Source: Proteiniborus sp. DW1
Lineage (GTDB): Bacteria; Bacillota; Clostridia; Tissierellales; Proteiniboraceae
Direction of reading: 5' to 3'
Assembly: GCF_900095305.1 (NCBI RefSeq)
Contig: NZ_FMDO01000043.1
Span: forward strand, 1-39,929
DNA: 39,929 nucleotides
Program-made: the position numbers and the translations under genes
In this document: positions 23,643 through 31,716 of the stretch, piece after piece
Layout of the letters: the number at the start of each line of letters is the position of its first letter
Numbering within the stretch: the stretch's first letter is position 1
Notes under the pieces: generated by a model
Databases searched by the model: none
The model's input: the letters and a program-made list of their open reading frames with translations, nothing else
What the model was told of the DNA's origin: nothing

Positions 23643-25391
23643 TTATTTATCATTCTTTACCAACCTACAGAAATCGATTTTTTGTCCATCTTCAATCCTA
23701 TAGGTTTCAATTGTAATATCAAACCTTGTGGATTTAATTTTTATTATACAGGGCTTCTCTTCATAAAACTTACTATATTCTCTATTTAGCGTAACAGCAT
23801 CTCTCTTCATATTGCCTAAAAATAACCCAGCTGTGATATAAACTGTTTCTCCTTTAGCTTTCTTAATGATTCCTTCTGTTTCCACTCCTTCTTTCCCAAC
23901 ATAATATCTAGAATATGCTCTACCCCCGCTCAGAATAACATCTACATCTAATTCCTGAAACATCTCACCATATTCTCGCCTCATCTCCTCATTTTCCTGA
24001 AAAGTTGACGTATTCATCATAACAATAATCCATTTTCTGTTTCTTTCCTTAATAAGCTGTTCCATAAAGTCCCGATTTAATTTATAATCATTATTTATTA
24101 CATCCAAACTTATAAATATCATATCTGCATATGTCCAGTAGTGATTTTTTGCCTGTTCATCCTCTTTAGCTTCATGACTCTGCCCATAACAAGCGACAAT
24201 TGTTGGTATTTCTTTTGACTCCAATGCCGAACGAAATCCCATCTCTCTGCCCACTACTCTATTCTTAATGAGTGTATCTTCCTGCAAATTATTATCTTTT
24301 CCAATAACCAAGAAATCTGTTTCACCACATAAGTCTATTCCTTTTTGTAGCGTCTCCTGCCATAACTTCATCGAGCTTTGACCCGTCAACTGACTGAATT
24401 GTACAATCCCTGGAAATGCAAATATCGTTTCCTGTTTCTCTGCAGTATGGAACTCATAGATTTCTGAACCTTCTTTCCCTCCAATTTGAACCGCTCTATA
24501 AACATAATCTGTTCCAGGCTTAAGTCTGGTAAGAGTAGCTGTATTAATGAACATTCCGTCATATTTGGTCTTTTTACTTCCCATAATTACAGTTTTTGAA
24601 TAGGTAGAAAATGTGGACTCATCTACTTCTTCTTTAGTTCCTTCCATATATTCTATTTTGTAGGGTCTATCTGAGTCCGTCATCCAGTTTACTCCCAACT
24701 CATCTCCTTTATCTCCTATCAAAAGCATCATTCCTTTTGTATCTGGTACACTTTCCTCCTTTTTTGTTTCAAATATTCTCAAATATGGTAAATGAAAATA
24801 TAGTTTTGTACTGTCCACATCTTTACGATGTAATTCTATTGCTAGAACATTCAGCCCTTTCTTTAAATCGCTCATATCTGTAATATAAAATGTAGCTTCC
24901 TCTATAGTATTAACTGTATTTGATGCCCCCATATCCTGATTAGATAGATATCCTCCACTTGGTACATTTCCAGTATATACAATACTCCCATTCAAATAGA
25001 CAATTACAGCATCTGCATACCTAATATTACACTCCATATACTGAAAGTTATTTAGGTTTTCAACATTGAATTCATAGCGAAAAAATGCTGTAGATGATAA
25101 GTCATCACCTGTAAGGTCCTTTTTATAAATCCCCTGTTTTTCTTCCCATGCATCAGCATCATACTTTATTGTTGTCCATACATTCCCTACCCCTGGTTCT
25201 TGTCCTGTATCCATATATTTCCACGATGAATTTTCTGTTATGAGCTCTGACGATTGAATGCTTTCTTCCTTGGCTAACCACTTTTCCCATAAATTACTCC
25301 GTGCAGCAACTATCACAAATACACTAAAGAATAATAAAAGAACTAATAGTATTGAAACCCCTATTTTTATCTTCAGATCTTTCTGACTCAT
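23643..25391 (-). CDS. Membrane-anchored purple-acid-phosphatase-like protein lacking metal ligands
   Basis: A 582-residue protein with an N-terminal signal anchor (about 8-30; basic before, so the bulk is outside). Domains in order: a galactose-binding-like jelly roll (about 50-207, with AVIVYLNGSIVYTGNVPSG and GLNVLAIELHRKD), an FN3-like PAP N-terminal domain (about 220-315, ending LKPGTDYVYRAVQIGG), and a metallophosphoesterase fold (about 325-575). The fold is recognised by order and by VDVILSGGRAYSRYY (486-498), which corresponds to VDxVLxGHxHxYSR. Metal motifs are altered: the DxQ/DxH site reads FSQL, the GD site reads IGKDNN, GNH(E/D) reads YGQSHE, the later His block reads MMNTST, and GHxH reads GGRA. 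Probably a non-catalytic binding or scaffold protein. Last gene of the operon; SD AAAGGAG; no terminator is visible after it. Confidence 0.72.
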   Translation of the reverse strand: MSQKDLKIKIGVSILLVLLLFFSVFVIVAARSNLWEKWLAKEESIQSSELITENSSWKYMDTGQEPGVGNVWTTIKYDADAWEEKQGIYKKDLTGDDLSSTAFFRYEFNVENLNNFQYMECNIRYADAVIVYLNGSIVYTGNVPSGGYLSNQDMGASNTVNTIEEATFYITDMSDLKKGLNVLAIELHRKDVDSTKLYFHLPYLRIFETKKEESVPDTKGMMLLIGDKGDELGVNWMTDSDRPYKIEYMEGTKEEVDESTFSTYSKTVIMGSKKTKYDGMFINTATLTRLKPGTDYVYRAVQIGGKEGSEIYEFHTAEKQETIFAFPGIVQFSQLTGQSSMKLWQETLQKGIDLCGETDFLVIGKDNNLQEDTLIKNRVVGREMGFRSALESKEIPTIVACYGQSHEAKEDEQAKNHYWTYADMIFISLDVINNDYKLNRDFMEQLIKERNRKWIIVMMNTSTFQENEEMRREYGEMFQELDVDVILSGGRAYSRYYVGKEGVETEGIIKKAKGETVYITAGLFLGNMKRDAVTLNREYSKFYEEKPCIIKIKSTRFDITIETYRIEDGQKIDFCRLVKNDK

Positions 25392-25450
25392 ACCATCTAC
25401 TCCTTTAATACTTAAATAAACCGCTAAGAGTGCACAGCTCTAAAGCCTCC

Positions 25451-26881
25451 TTAATTAATACAGCCATTATATAGATCAGTAATATGAGTATCTAGAAAAG
25501 AAAATCTTTTATCAATGGCATACTTAAGCTTCTCAATAGCATCTTCATAGTTAACAGGATTGGGATCTGGTCCTCCTCCTGATATCATCATATCCTCTGA
25601 AAATGTATAGCCCCAAACTGCATAGTTTCTCTCTATTGCATCGCCAAGTTCTTCTCTGCCTTCTTCTATAAGTTGATAAAGATACTCTGTACTTAGTACC
25701 CCTTTTCTAAGTTCCCAATAACGTTGTACCACAAGATCTACAAAGCCTCTATCCTGAAGGAGTCTATTAAACCATGCCAGTTTCTGAAGAAAAAATTCAG
25801 AATAATCCTGACGAAACCACATGTAGTTATCATAAGCATTGTTAAAATCCCATACAGCAATTTTCAGTTTTCCTCCTAGCTCTTTATATACATAGGTAGA
25901 TAGGTTTCCTGCATCATTGTTCATAACTGCTTCGTTTAAAATCAGATAATCCACAAAAGCATCCACATCAATATACCTTCTATATCCAATTTTGGGATCA
26001 TCAAATTTGTCAGAATACAGAGCTTTTTCAAAATTACTTATATCCTCTTCAATCCACTGTCGTTGTGTTTTAGTCAAATCAGTTCTTGATGGGTATTCAA
26101 CATAAAGGTCATTGGATGTTTTTCCCGCTCTTTTTCCATAGTTATTAAGAGGATTATCTTCGGTTCCCTCTCTATCTCGTTTTACTATATACGCAGTTTC
26201 TCCACTTAGAAGTCCGAACTCACTCAATCGTAATCTGGATTCACCATTAGTTACAGGCTCCACTGCTAGATATACTCCTTTGTATTCTCCATTGACAAAT
26301 ACTTCGCAGAAACGAGTATCTGGGGCCCATTCGAAAATCTCACGTGACACCTGATAAACTATCCTGTTTCGTAGCAATGTCTTATCAAGGAAAGGTCCAT
26401 TTAGTACCCATTCACTATTAGCACCCATTCCTAAAAACTCATAATCTTTTGCCCCAGTTTTTCCTTGTTTTCTATAGAACTTTATTCTATATTGTTCTTT
26501 GTCAAACCATGAATAGGAAGATGCTCCTCTAAGATTAATAGTAATCCATGCTTCGTAATCTGGTGTGTCATATATATTTCTTTCAGTTCCATCTTCCATC
26601 TGGTTTAACACTGCAAGATGAGCCCATACTTTATTCTCCTTTGTGATTCTTTGATTTCTAGTATCAATATAAAGTACGGGAAGGTTAGTATCAAAACCTC
26701 CAAGACCATAGTACTCCATGTATTCTGCGTCAGGTTTTTTCCACTTTTTAACGGTTTTGCTTTTTAAGGTTGGAGATACCTTTGTCTTATTTAATTCCAT
26801 TCTGTTATATACGAAATTTCCCAACATTACAACAATAATAAATAATACTATCATAATTGACGAATATATCCTTTTCTTCAT
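25451..26881 (-). CDS. CotH-family kinase, membrane-anchored and extracellular
   Basis: A 476-residue protein with an N-terminal signal anchor (about 7-27) and the CotH kinase fold outside. Motifs: LRGASSYSWFDKEQYRIKF (117-135, the RGxSS...K..YRxKF block), LRNRIVYQVSREIF (170-183), EYKGVYLAVEPV (199-210), NNDAGN with D323, and IAVWDFNNAY with D345. The last usually reads WDFDxxxG; the first Asp is kept and the second position is Asn. CotH proteins are atypical secreted protein kinases, first known from spore coats. Here the gene belongs to a polysaccharide operon with a VTC domain and DUF4956 gene, an association I recall from other Firmicutes. Start fixed by AGGAGGGG; 12 bases after the DUF4956 stop. 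Confidence 0.85.
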   Translation of the reverse strand: MKKRIYSSIMIVLFIIVVMLGNFVYNRMELNKTKVSPTLKSKTVKKWKKPDAEYMEYYGLGGFDTNLPVLYIDTRNQRITKENKVWAHLAVLNQMEDGTERNIYDTPDYEAWITINLRGASSYSWFDKEQYRIKFYRKQGKTGAKDYEFLGMGANSEWVLNGPFLDKTLLRNRIVYQVSREIFEWAPDTRFCEVFVNGEYKGVYLAVEPVTNGESRLRLSEFGLLSGETAYIVKRDREGTEDNPLNNYGKRAGKTSNDLYVEYPSRTDLTKTQRQWIEEDISNFEKALYSDKFDDPKIGYRRYIDVDAFVDYLILNEAVMNNDAGNLSTYVYKELGGKLKIAVWDFNNAYDNYMWFRQDYSEFFLQKLAWFNRLLQDRGFVDLVVQRYWELRKGVLSTEYLYQLIEEGREELGDAIERNYAVWGYTFSEDMMISGGGPDPNPVNYEDAIEKLKYAIDKRFSFLDTHITDLYNGCIN

Positions 26882-26903
26882 CAGCCGCCCCTCCTATCGG
26901 CTG
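26882..26903 (-). promoter_or_regulatory. Hairpin presenting the cotH-like SD and the upstream stop codon in its loop
   Basis: CAGCCG (26898-26903 on the minus strand) pairs with CGGCTG (26882-26887) around a 10-base loop that holds the UAG stop of the DUF4956 gene and the SD AGGAGGGG of the cotH-like gene. The layout suggests coupling of CotH translation to termination on the DUF4956 frame. Confidence 0.4.
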
Positions 26904-27574
26904 ATATCATCTAACTGTTCTACAAGATTCACTCTTTTAACACCTTCAATTCTCATAAGTCTTTGTGAGATATCAATTAGATTCTCTTCATTTGCTTTTG
27001 TTAGTACATTTTCTTTCACACTATAAATCAATTCACATCCATCCTCTGATACATTTTTCATAGTCTGGTGTACTCCTTTGCCAAAATGACTTTCCACAAC
27101 AGCCTCAATCTGATTCTGTGAATCTATAGTTCCTTGAATAATCAATAGTTGTCTTTGGTCCATAACAGCTTGTTTCGTGAGTAAGAAAAACAAAAACAAA
27201 AATACACTTCCTATTCCTATGAGACTGTACTGAGAAACACCACATCCAATTCCAACCGCAATACTCCAGAAAATAAATGTTGCATCCCTAACATCCTTTA
27301 CTGCTGTACGAAAACGAATAATAGAAAGAGCACCAACCATACCTAGAGACAATGCAACATTATTGCTGATAACACTCATAATCATGGTAGTAATAATAGT
27401 AATCGCACCTAATGATACATTAAATTTTCTGCTATATGCTGTTCCTGAGTAAGTCATCCTATAAACAAACATTAAAAAAAATGCTGCCATAATTGCTACA
27501 ATATTATTTAATACAATAGTTGCTATGCTAATAGTTTCAGCATTGCTTAAGTTTTCAATAATAAATTCTCTCAT
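26894..27574 (-). CDS. DUF4956 membrane protein
   Basis: A 226-residue protein with four or five TM segments in the first 135 residues (about 17-39, 54-72, 74-88, 98-113, 116-134) and a soluble, probably cytoplasmic, C-terminal alpha/beta domain (about 140-226). The hallmark block SLGMVGALSIIRFRTAVKDV followed by RDATFIFWSIAVGIGCG (76-112) identifies DUF4956. In many bacteria the gene stands next to a VTC-domain gene, as here (18 bases apart). Function unproven; a role as the membrane channel or partner for the VTC protein is a reasonable inference. SD GAGGGGA. Confidence 0.87.
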   Translation of the reverse strand: MREFIIENLSNAETISIATIVLNNIVAIMAAFFLMFVYRMTYSGTAYSRKFNVSLGAITIITTMIMSVISNNVALSLGMVGALSIIRFRTAVKDVRDATFIFWSIAVGIGCGVSQYSLIGIGSVFLFLFFLLTKQAVMDQRQLLIIQGTIDSQNQIEAVVESHFGKGVHQTMKNVSEDGCELIYSVKENVLTKANEENLIDISQRLMRIEGVKRVNLVEQLDDISR

Positions 27575-27592
27575 GTTTTCCCCTCTTTTTTG

Positions 27593-28273
27593 TTATATAT
27601 ATATTCTTGCTTTTGAATATTTACTAAATGACTCAGCAAGATTATCAATATACTGTACAATCTGCTTTAGTGAATATGGTACAAAATCGTTATACTTTAT
27701 TTCTAAAATGCCGGCATCCCCTTTAATTAAAGGAACATATGAAAGCTCTTCAGAAAACAATCCATATGGATTTTTAGTTGCTTTTACACTCGTATCGAAA
27801 GTAATTCGAACGTCACTAGCTGGATAAAGATATGCTGTTCTATAATATTCAACAATAGTTTTTGGAGTATATCCCCCCTGCACCATTTTTACATATATCC
27901 TTTTTGCAATATCTTCTTCACGAGCCAACAAGAAGTCATATTTATGTGCTTCCATCATAAGTGCCTCATCCCTAGTAATAGACAAGGAATATTTTTTTCC
28001 ATCCATATTACTTTTACACTTGTACTCAAGCTTTGCATGCTTAGTATCAGTCGAATAAATTCTAACTCGAATTTTTCTTTTTTCCATTACCCCATCAAGA
28101 TTATCATATAAATCATGATTATTTAAAGAATCATAATACTGGGAACGAACCATATAGGTTCCGTTATAACCATTTCTGTCCTTTTCCATTAAAACGTCTA
28201 AATGTTTCTGAATCCTTAAAAATTCAACCTTGGTAATTACATATTTAATTTCTTTTCTAAACACTGTTTTCAT
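27593..28273 (-). CDS. VTC-domain protein (polyphosphate polymerase superfamily)
   Basis: A 226-residue soluble protein with the triphosphate-tunnel fold of the catalytic part of yeast Vtc4. Basic and acidic tunnel motifs are all present: FRKEIKYVI (5-13), KRKIRVRIY (65-73), LEYKCKS (82-88), EYYRTAY (142-148), RITFD (156-160) and LEIKY (190-194). Vtc4 makes polyphosphate from ATP; bacterial members are annotated the same way, but activity has rarely been shown. No TM, so cytoplasmic, probably working on the DUF4956 protein. Overlaps the upstream gene by 17 bases. Confidence 0.88.
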   Translation of the reverse strand: MKTVFRKEIKYVITKVEFLRIQKHLDVLMEKDRNGYNGTYMVRSQYYDSLNNHDLYDNLDGVMEKRKIRVRIYSTDTKHAKLEYKCKSNMDGKKYSLSITRDEALMMEAHKYDFLLAREEDIAKRIYVKMVQGGYTPKTIVEYYRTAYLYPASDVRITFDTSVKATKNPYGLFSEELSYVPLIKGDAGILEIKYNDFVPYSLKQIVQYIDNLAESFSKYSKARIYI

Positions 28274-28907
28274 ACCGTTTCCCTATCCTTTTAATCAAAT
28301 ATATAAATCTAGGCTGATATATCTTTTCAAATAAGCTTTGTTCCTTATTGCTCAACATCTGCAGAATAAATCCTATCATGATAATAATTGAAACTATAAA
28401 ACCTCCATTATCAATTATAAGGTAATTTATCAAAAATTCATAAATTATAATAGCACCCCATAATGAAGTCATCAAACATATCATAATAACAGGAACATAC
28501 GCCATTGAAGCTATCACCAGTATTCCCAGCATAAGAGAAAACCATAAAGAATAAGTATGAATCCATCCTGTAGCTATCGCAACCAGCGCACAAATGATAA
28601 ACCCTCCTAGCCAATGCCACCTATAAGCAAAAAAAGCTAACACTGTACCTAACACTGCAAAGGTCGTAGTAATAGTCCCCCAGTCTGTTTTGCCTGCCAT
28701 TAAAAAAATACTAATAAGTGTTACTGCCATAAACACTAACACTGAAAATATCGCCCTATAGATCTTAAACCCAAAAAAGCAGGCCAAAACACCAATTATT
28801 AATAAAATGATAGCTAAAAAATCTTCATTTTCTTTTACCACTCCTAATATCCCAGTCTCAAGAGCAAATAAAAAAAATAACTCTTTCACTAACTCTATCA
28901 CAAGCAT
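28257..28907 (-). CDS. Polytopic membrane protein, DUF4203-like
   Basis: A 216-residue very hydrophobic protein with about seven TM segments between residues 30 and 190 and a basic C-terminal tail. The stretch LIIGVLACFFGFKIYRAIFSVLVFM and the following Gly-rich helices recall DUF4203/TMEM198-type proteins; this is a weak resemblance. The ATG at 28907 is four bases from AGAAGG; a GTG at 28901 has better spacing. It overlaps the VTC gene by 17 bases and follows the DHHW-like gene by eight, so it is firmly part of the operon. Function unknown. Confidence 0.65.
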   Translation of the reverse strand: MLVIELVKELFFLFALETGILGVVKENEDFLAIILLIIGVLACFFGFKIYRAIFSVLVFMAVTLISIFLMAGKTDWGTITTTFAVLGTVLAFFAYRWHWLGGFIICALVAIATGWIHTYSLWFSLMLGILVIASMAYVPVIMICLMTSLWGAIIIYEFLINYLIIDNGGFIVSIIIMIGFILQMLSNKEQSLFEKIYQPRFIYLIKRIGKRYENSV

Positions 28908-28915
28908 CCTTCCTT

Positions 28916-30049
28916 CTATTCTAGATTTACTAAATTCAAAGTCTTTGTAAACAGCTTATTTCCAGAAAGAACACCAATATTTTCTGCTTTCTGAACAAGA
29001 ATAACATCTGATACATCATACTCTCTGAAAATACTTTTAAACTGATTCTGATCATATTCATAATTAGCAATATTAACTACATAAACTTTCTCATAATAAG
29101 TCGTTAAAAAAGGTACTATTATCTGGCCACTTGAATCGCACAACAACAAAGCTGTTTTATTCTTTTTTTCTTCACTCTTGCCTTCTCCTTCTGCCACAGC
29201 CGTCATATAGCTGCCCCCAATAAACGCTGCCTTTCCAACTCTGGACTTAGAAACCATTTTTATCTTTTCTGTTATAATACTACCATTCCATTTTTTTTGC
29301 CTAATCGCCCTGTTTTTACTACCAGAAGGCAGATAATAAAAAATTCGGTCCTCAGGTATACCTTCCAATTCTTCTATAACCTCTTGCCCCAATCTATAAT
29401 CCTTCATTGCATCGATTTTATCTATTCCCTCATATCCATGATACATATGCTCCTCATACTCTTCTAAGGAAATATTAGATAGTCCCATGCTCTCAATAAT
29501 AAGCTTTGAACCATAGTAAGCACCTCTTGCTGTCCAGCTATCATCAGTACGGAAAAACAGATATTCCTCGCTATGCTCCTTCAAAATAGGAAGTACATCT
29601 AGAAGCTGCATATTCTCAGGAATCACGCTCTGAAGTTCTAAAAGAAAAGTCCTATAGTTCCCTACTTCTTCTGAATAACCATCCTCCCATACCATCCTTC
29701 CTGGTATAGGAACTATATAACCCCCCATATCCTGTGGGATCATCTTAGACAAACTCAATAATATCTCTTTTCCGGTTTCTATATTTTTCCTACTATATTT
29801 AGGTTTCTTTAAAATTCTATCTGTATAAAATACATATTTTTCATCCTCATAGAAAACGGTCTTCGATGGTTCTTGATCTAGGGGAAGACCATATGAGTTA
29901 TATTCTTCTTTTATTGAGATTTGTGCTTTTCTCAAAACTGGGTCTTCACTCTGTGTTGCATTTACCAGATAATCAAGAATAAAAAGCATAAGAAGGCTCA
30001 ATAGCACTCCTAATATTCTAACTAGCACTATTAATATTTTTCTCTTCAT
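28916..30049 (-). CDS. AlgX/AlgJ-like DHHW-family extracellular protein with altered active site
   Basis: A 377-residue protein with an N-terminal signal anchor (about 7-28, basic before) and an extracellular SGNH-hydrolase-like domain. The family block normally reading TDHHWT..GAYY is TDDSWTARGAYYG here (168-180): D169 is kept, the His two residues later is S171, and W172 is kept. The nucleophile block KDSYA...PFL reads LLLCDSSGQIIVPFL (301-315) with D305-S306 retained. AlgJ and AlgX O-acetylate alginate; clostridial DHHW proteins are unassigned but often lie in polysaccharide loci. Without the His an ordinary Ser-His-Asp triad cannot form, so the protein may be a binding factor. Starts three bases after the upstream stop. 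Confidence 0.72.
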   Translation of the reverse strand: MKRKILIVLVRILGVLLSLLMLFILDYLVNATQSEDPVLRKAQISIKEEYNSYGLPLDQEPSKTVFYEDEKYVFYTDRILKKPKYSRKNIETGKEILLSLSKMIPQDMGGYIVPIPGRMVWEDGYSEEVGNYRTFLLELQSVIPENMQLLDVLPILKEHSEEYLFFRTDDSWTARGAYYGSKLIIESMGLSNISLEEYEEHMYHGYEGIDKIDAMKDYRLGQEVIEELEGIPEDRIFYYLPSGSKNRAIRQKKWNGSIITEKIKMVSKSRVGKAAFIGGSYMTAVAEGEGKSEEKKNKTALLLCDSSGQIIVPFLTTYYEKVYVVNIANYEYDQNQFKSIFREYDVSDVILVQKAENIGVLSGNKLFTKTLNLVNLE

Positions 30050-30052
30050 ATC

Positions 30053-31684
30053 CTACGCCTCGCTCTGTACCGTCTCTTTTTCTGGGATATGTATTTCTTC
30101 TAGATTTTCACAATCCTTAAAAGCACTACTGCTAATCATCTCCAAACGACTTGTGAATACTATTTTTTTTAAATTGATACATCCCCGAAAACAATGGTCT
30201 GTTAAAATCCTCAAAGCAGAATCCTCTTCAAAATACAGGTTCCTTAAACTAGTACATCCTGCAAAAGCTGCTGCATCTAACACTTCCAAGGATGCGGGAA
30301 TTTCAATCTCTTCAAGGGATTTGCAGTTTTCAAATGCAGATATTCCAATCCTTTTAAGATGTTGCTTCCCAGTGAGGGATATCTCTTTAAGTTGTTCACA
30401 ACCAGCAAATGCAAAGTCTTCTATTTCTTCTATAGAATCTGGTATCTCCACTTTCTTTAGTGAACTACACTGAAAAAACATGCTTTTCTGTATCCTTCTA
30501 GCACCCTCAGGAATCACAACTTCTTCTAAATCTTTATGAAAGCGGTAGCCTTGTTGATCTACACCCTCGTAGTCTTTCAAATCTTTAAATCGCAAGACTT
30601 TTTCTTTCTTTCCTTCCTCCAAATAAGTATATTCCTCTGGCTGAGCCTTATTCGGTGAGGATAGGATAACTCCTCCTTTTTCGCAGCTAACATATCCAAA
30701 TATAAAGGTTCCAGGTTCAATTGTAATTGTTCCACGGGCTATTAACGAACTTATAGCACCTCTTTTCCCAATAACTGCTCCAGTTTCTAAGTATACATTT
30801 TCCTGAGAAAAGACATTCCCGATTACACATGAATTCCTCCCCAAAAAAATATCTTTTTCTGCAAAAATATTTCCAACGACAATTGCTCCATCAAATAATC
30901 GAACACCTTTATTAGAACGAATATCACCTTTTACAATTATATTTTCCGTAACACTGACATTCTTCCATGATAATATTGAATAGTCTACAATTCCTTCTTC
31001 GTTTACCATCTCATTGCTAATATATCTAATGTTTTTCTCCTTTGCTGTCTGAACAGGAAGGCGATAAATTCTCGGATCTTTACCCTCTGTTGGATCCATA
31101 ATTAGCCCAGGATATTGACCAATATAGATTTCAGGAGCAAATAACCTTTGGAAGCGACAATTCTGTCCAATACTCATTCTAACTCCGCTGGAAGCACTGA
31201 TGCCTAAATCACAATCATCATAGATTGCAACCGTTCCTTCTGCATCTATCCAACGTATTACTTTCGTACCTTTTCCAAGAATAATATTCTTCTCACTATA
31301 CATAGCTCTTAACTTTACATTATCTTTAATCCAAACATTCTGCCTGCCATAGATTTCTTTTTCAAATACAGTTCCATCTGGTGTTCTAAAATCTTTATCC
31401 AGGCAAATTACAAGCTTCTCTACGGTATCCGGATATATATCTTGCTTATCTCCATCAATAAACTCTTCTTTCTTGGACAAGTATATCTCATTATTCTCTA
31501 CTCCTTGTAGATTTTCCCTAATCAGTGATGAAAAAGACTTTCCAAAATACCTAGCATCCCGAATCTTATCTTGATTGATAAAAAGGACTTCTCCTTTTCT
31601 CTTTTTATAATACTGATTTGCTACAAGAATCGGTAAAATCAAAAGAAGTATAAACACAATCGCAAATATCCATATTTCTGTCAT
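30053..31684 (-). CDS. TM-anchored bactofilin-like/LRR_5 fusion protein
   Basis: A 543-residue protein. One TM segment (3-22) is followed by YYKKRKGE, so by positive-inside the rest is cytoplasmic. Residues about 100-340 form a beta-solenoid of short hexapeptide-like rungs of the polymer-forming/bactofilin type (VKGDIRSNKGVRLFDGAIVVGNIFAEKDIFLGRN...). Residues about 384-538 are six or so BspA-type leucine-rich repeats of about 23 residues (LKKVEIPDSIEEIEDFAFAGCEQL pattern, each with AF..C..L). LRR_5 repeats are mostly known from surface proteins, so a cytoplasmic placement is unusual. Likely a scaffold that positions the synthase or other operon products at the membrane. SD AGAGGTG eight bases from ATG. 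Confidence 0.78.
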   Translation of the reverse strand: MTEIWIFAIVFILLLILPILVANQYYKKRKGEVLFINQDKIRDARYFGKSFSSLIRENLQGVENNEIYLSKKEEFIDGDKQDIYPDTVEKLVICLDKDFRTPDGTVFEKEIYGRQNVWIKDNVKLRAMYSEKNIILGKGTKVIRWIDAEGTVAIYDDCDLGISASSGVRMSIGQNCRFQRLFAPEIYIGQYPGLIMDPTEGKDPRIYRLPVQTAKEKNIRYISNEMVNEEGIVDYSILSWKNVSVTENIIVKGDIRSNKGVRLFDGAIVVGNIFAEKDIFLGRNSCVIGNVFSQENVYLETGAVIGKRGAISSLIARGTITIEPGTFIFGYVSCEKGGVILSSPNKAQPEEYTYLEEGKKEKVLRFKDLKDYEGVDQQGYRFHKDLEEVVIPEGARRIQKSMFFQCSSLKKVEIPDSIEEIEDFAFAGCEQLKEISLTGKQHLKRIGISAFENCKSLEEIEIPASLEVLDAAAFAGCTSLRNLYFEEDSALRILTDHCFRGCINLKKIVFTSRLEMISSSAFKDCENLEEIHIPEKETVQSEA

Positions 31685-31716
31685 CCTTTCAGCACCTCTT
31701 TCATGATTTGCACTTT

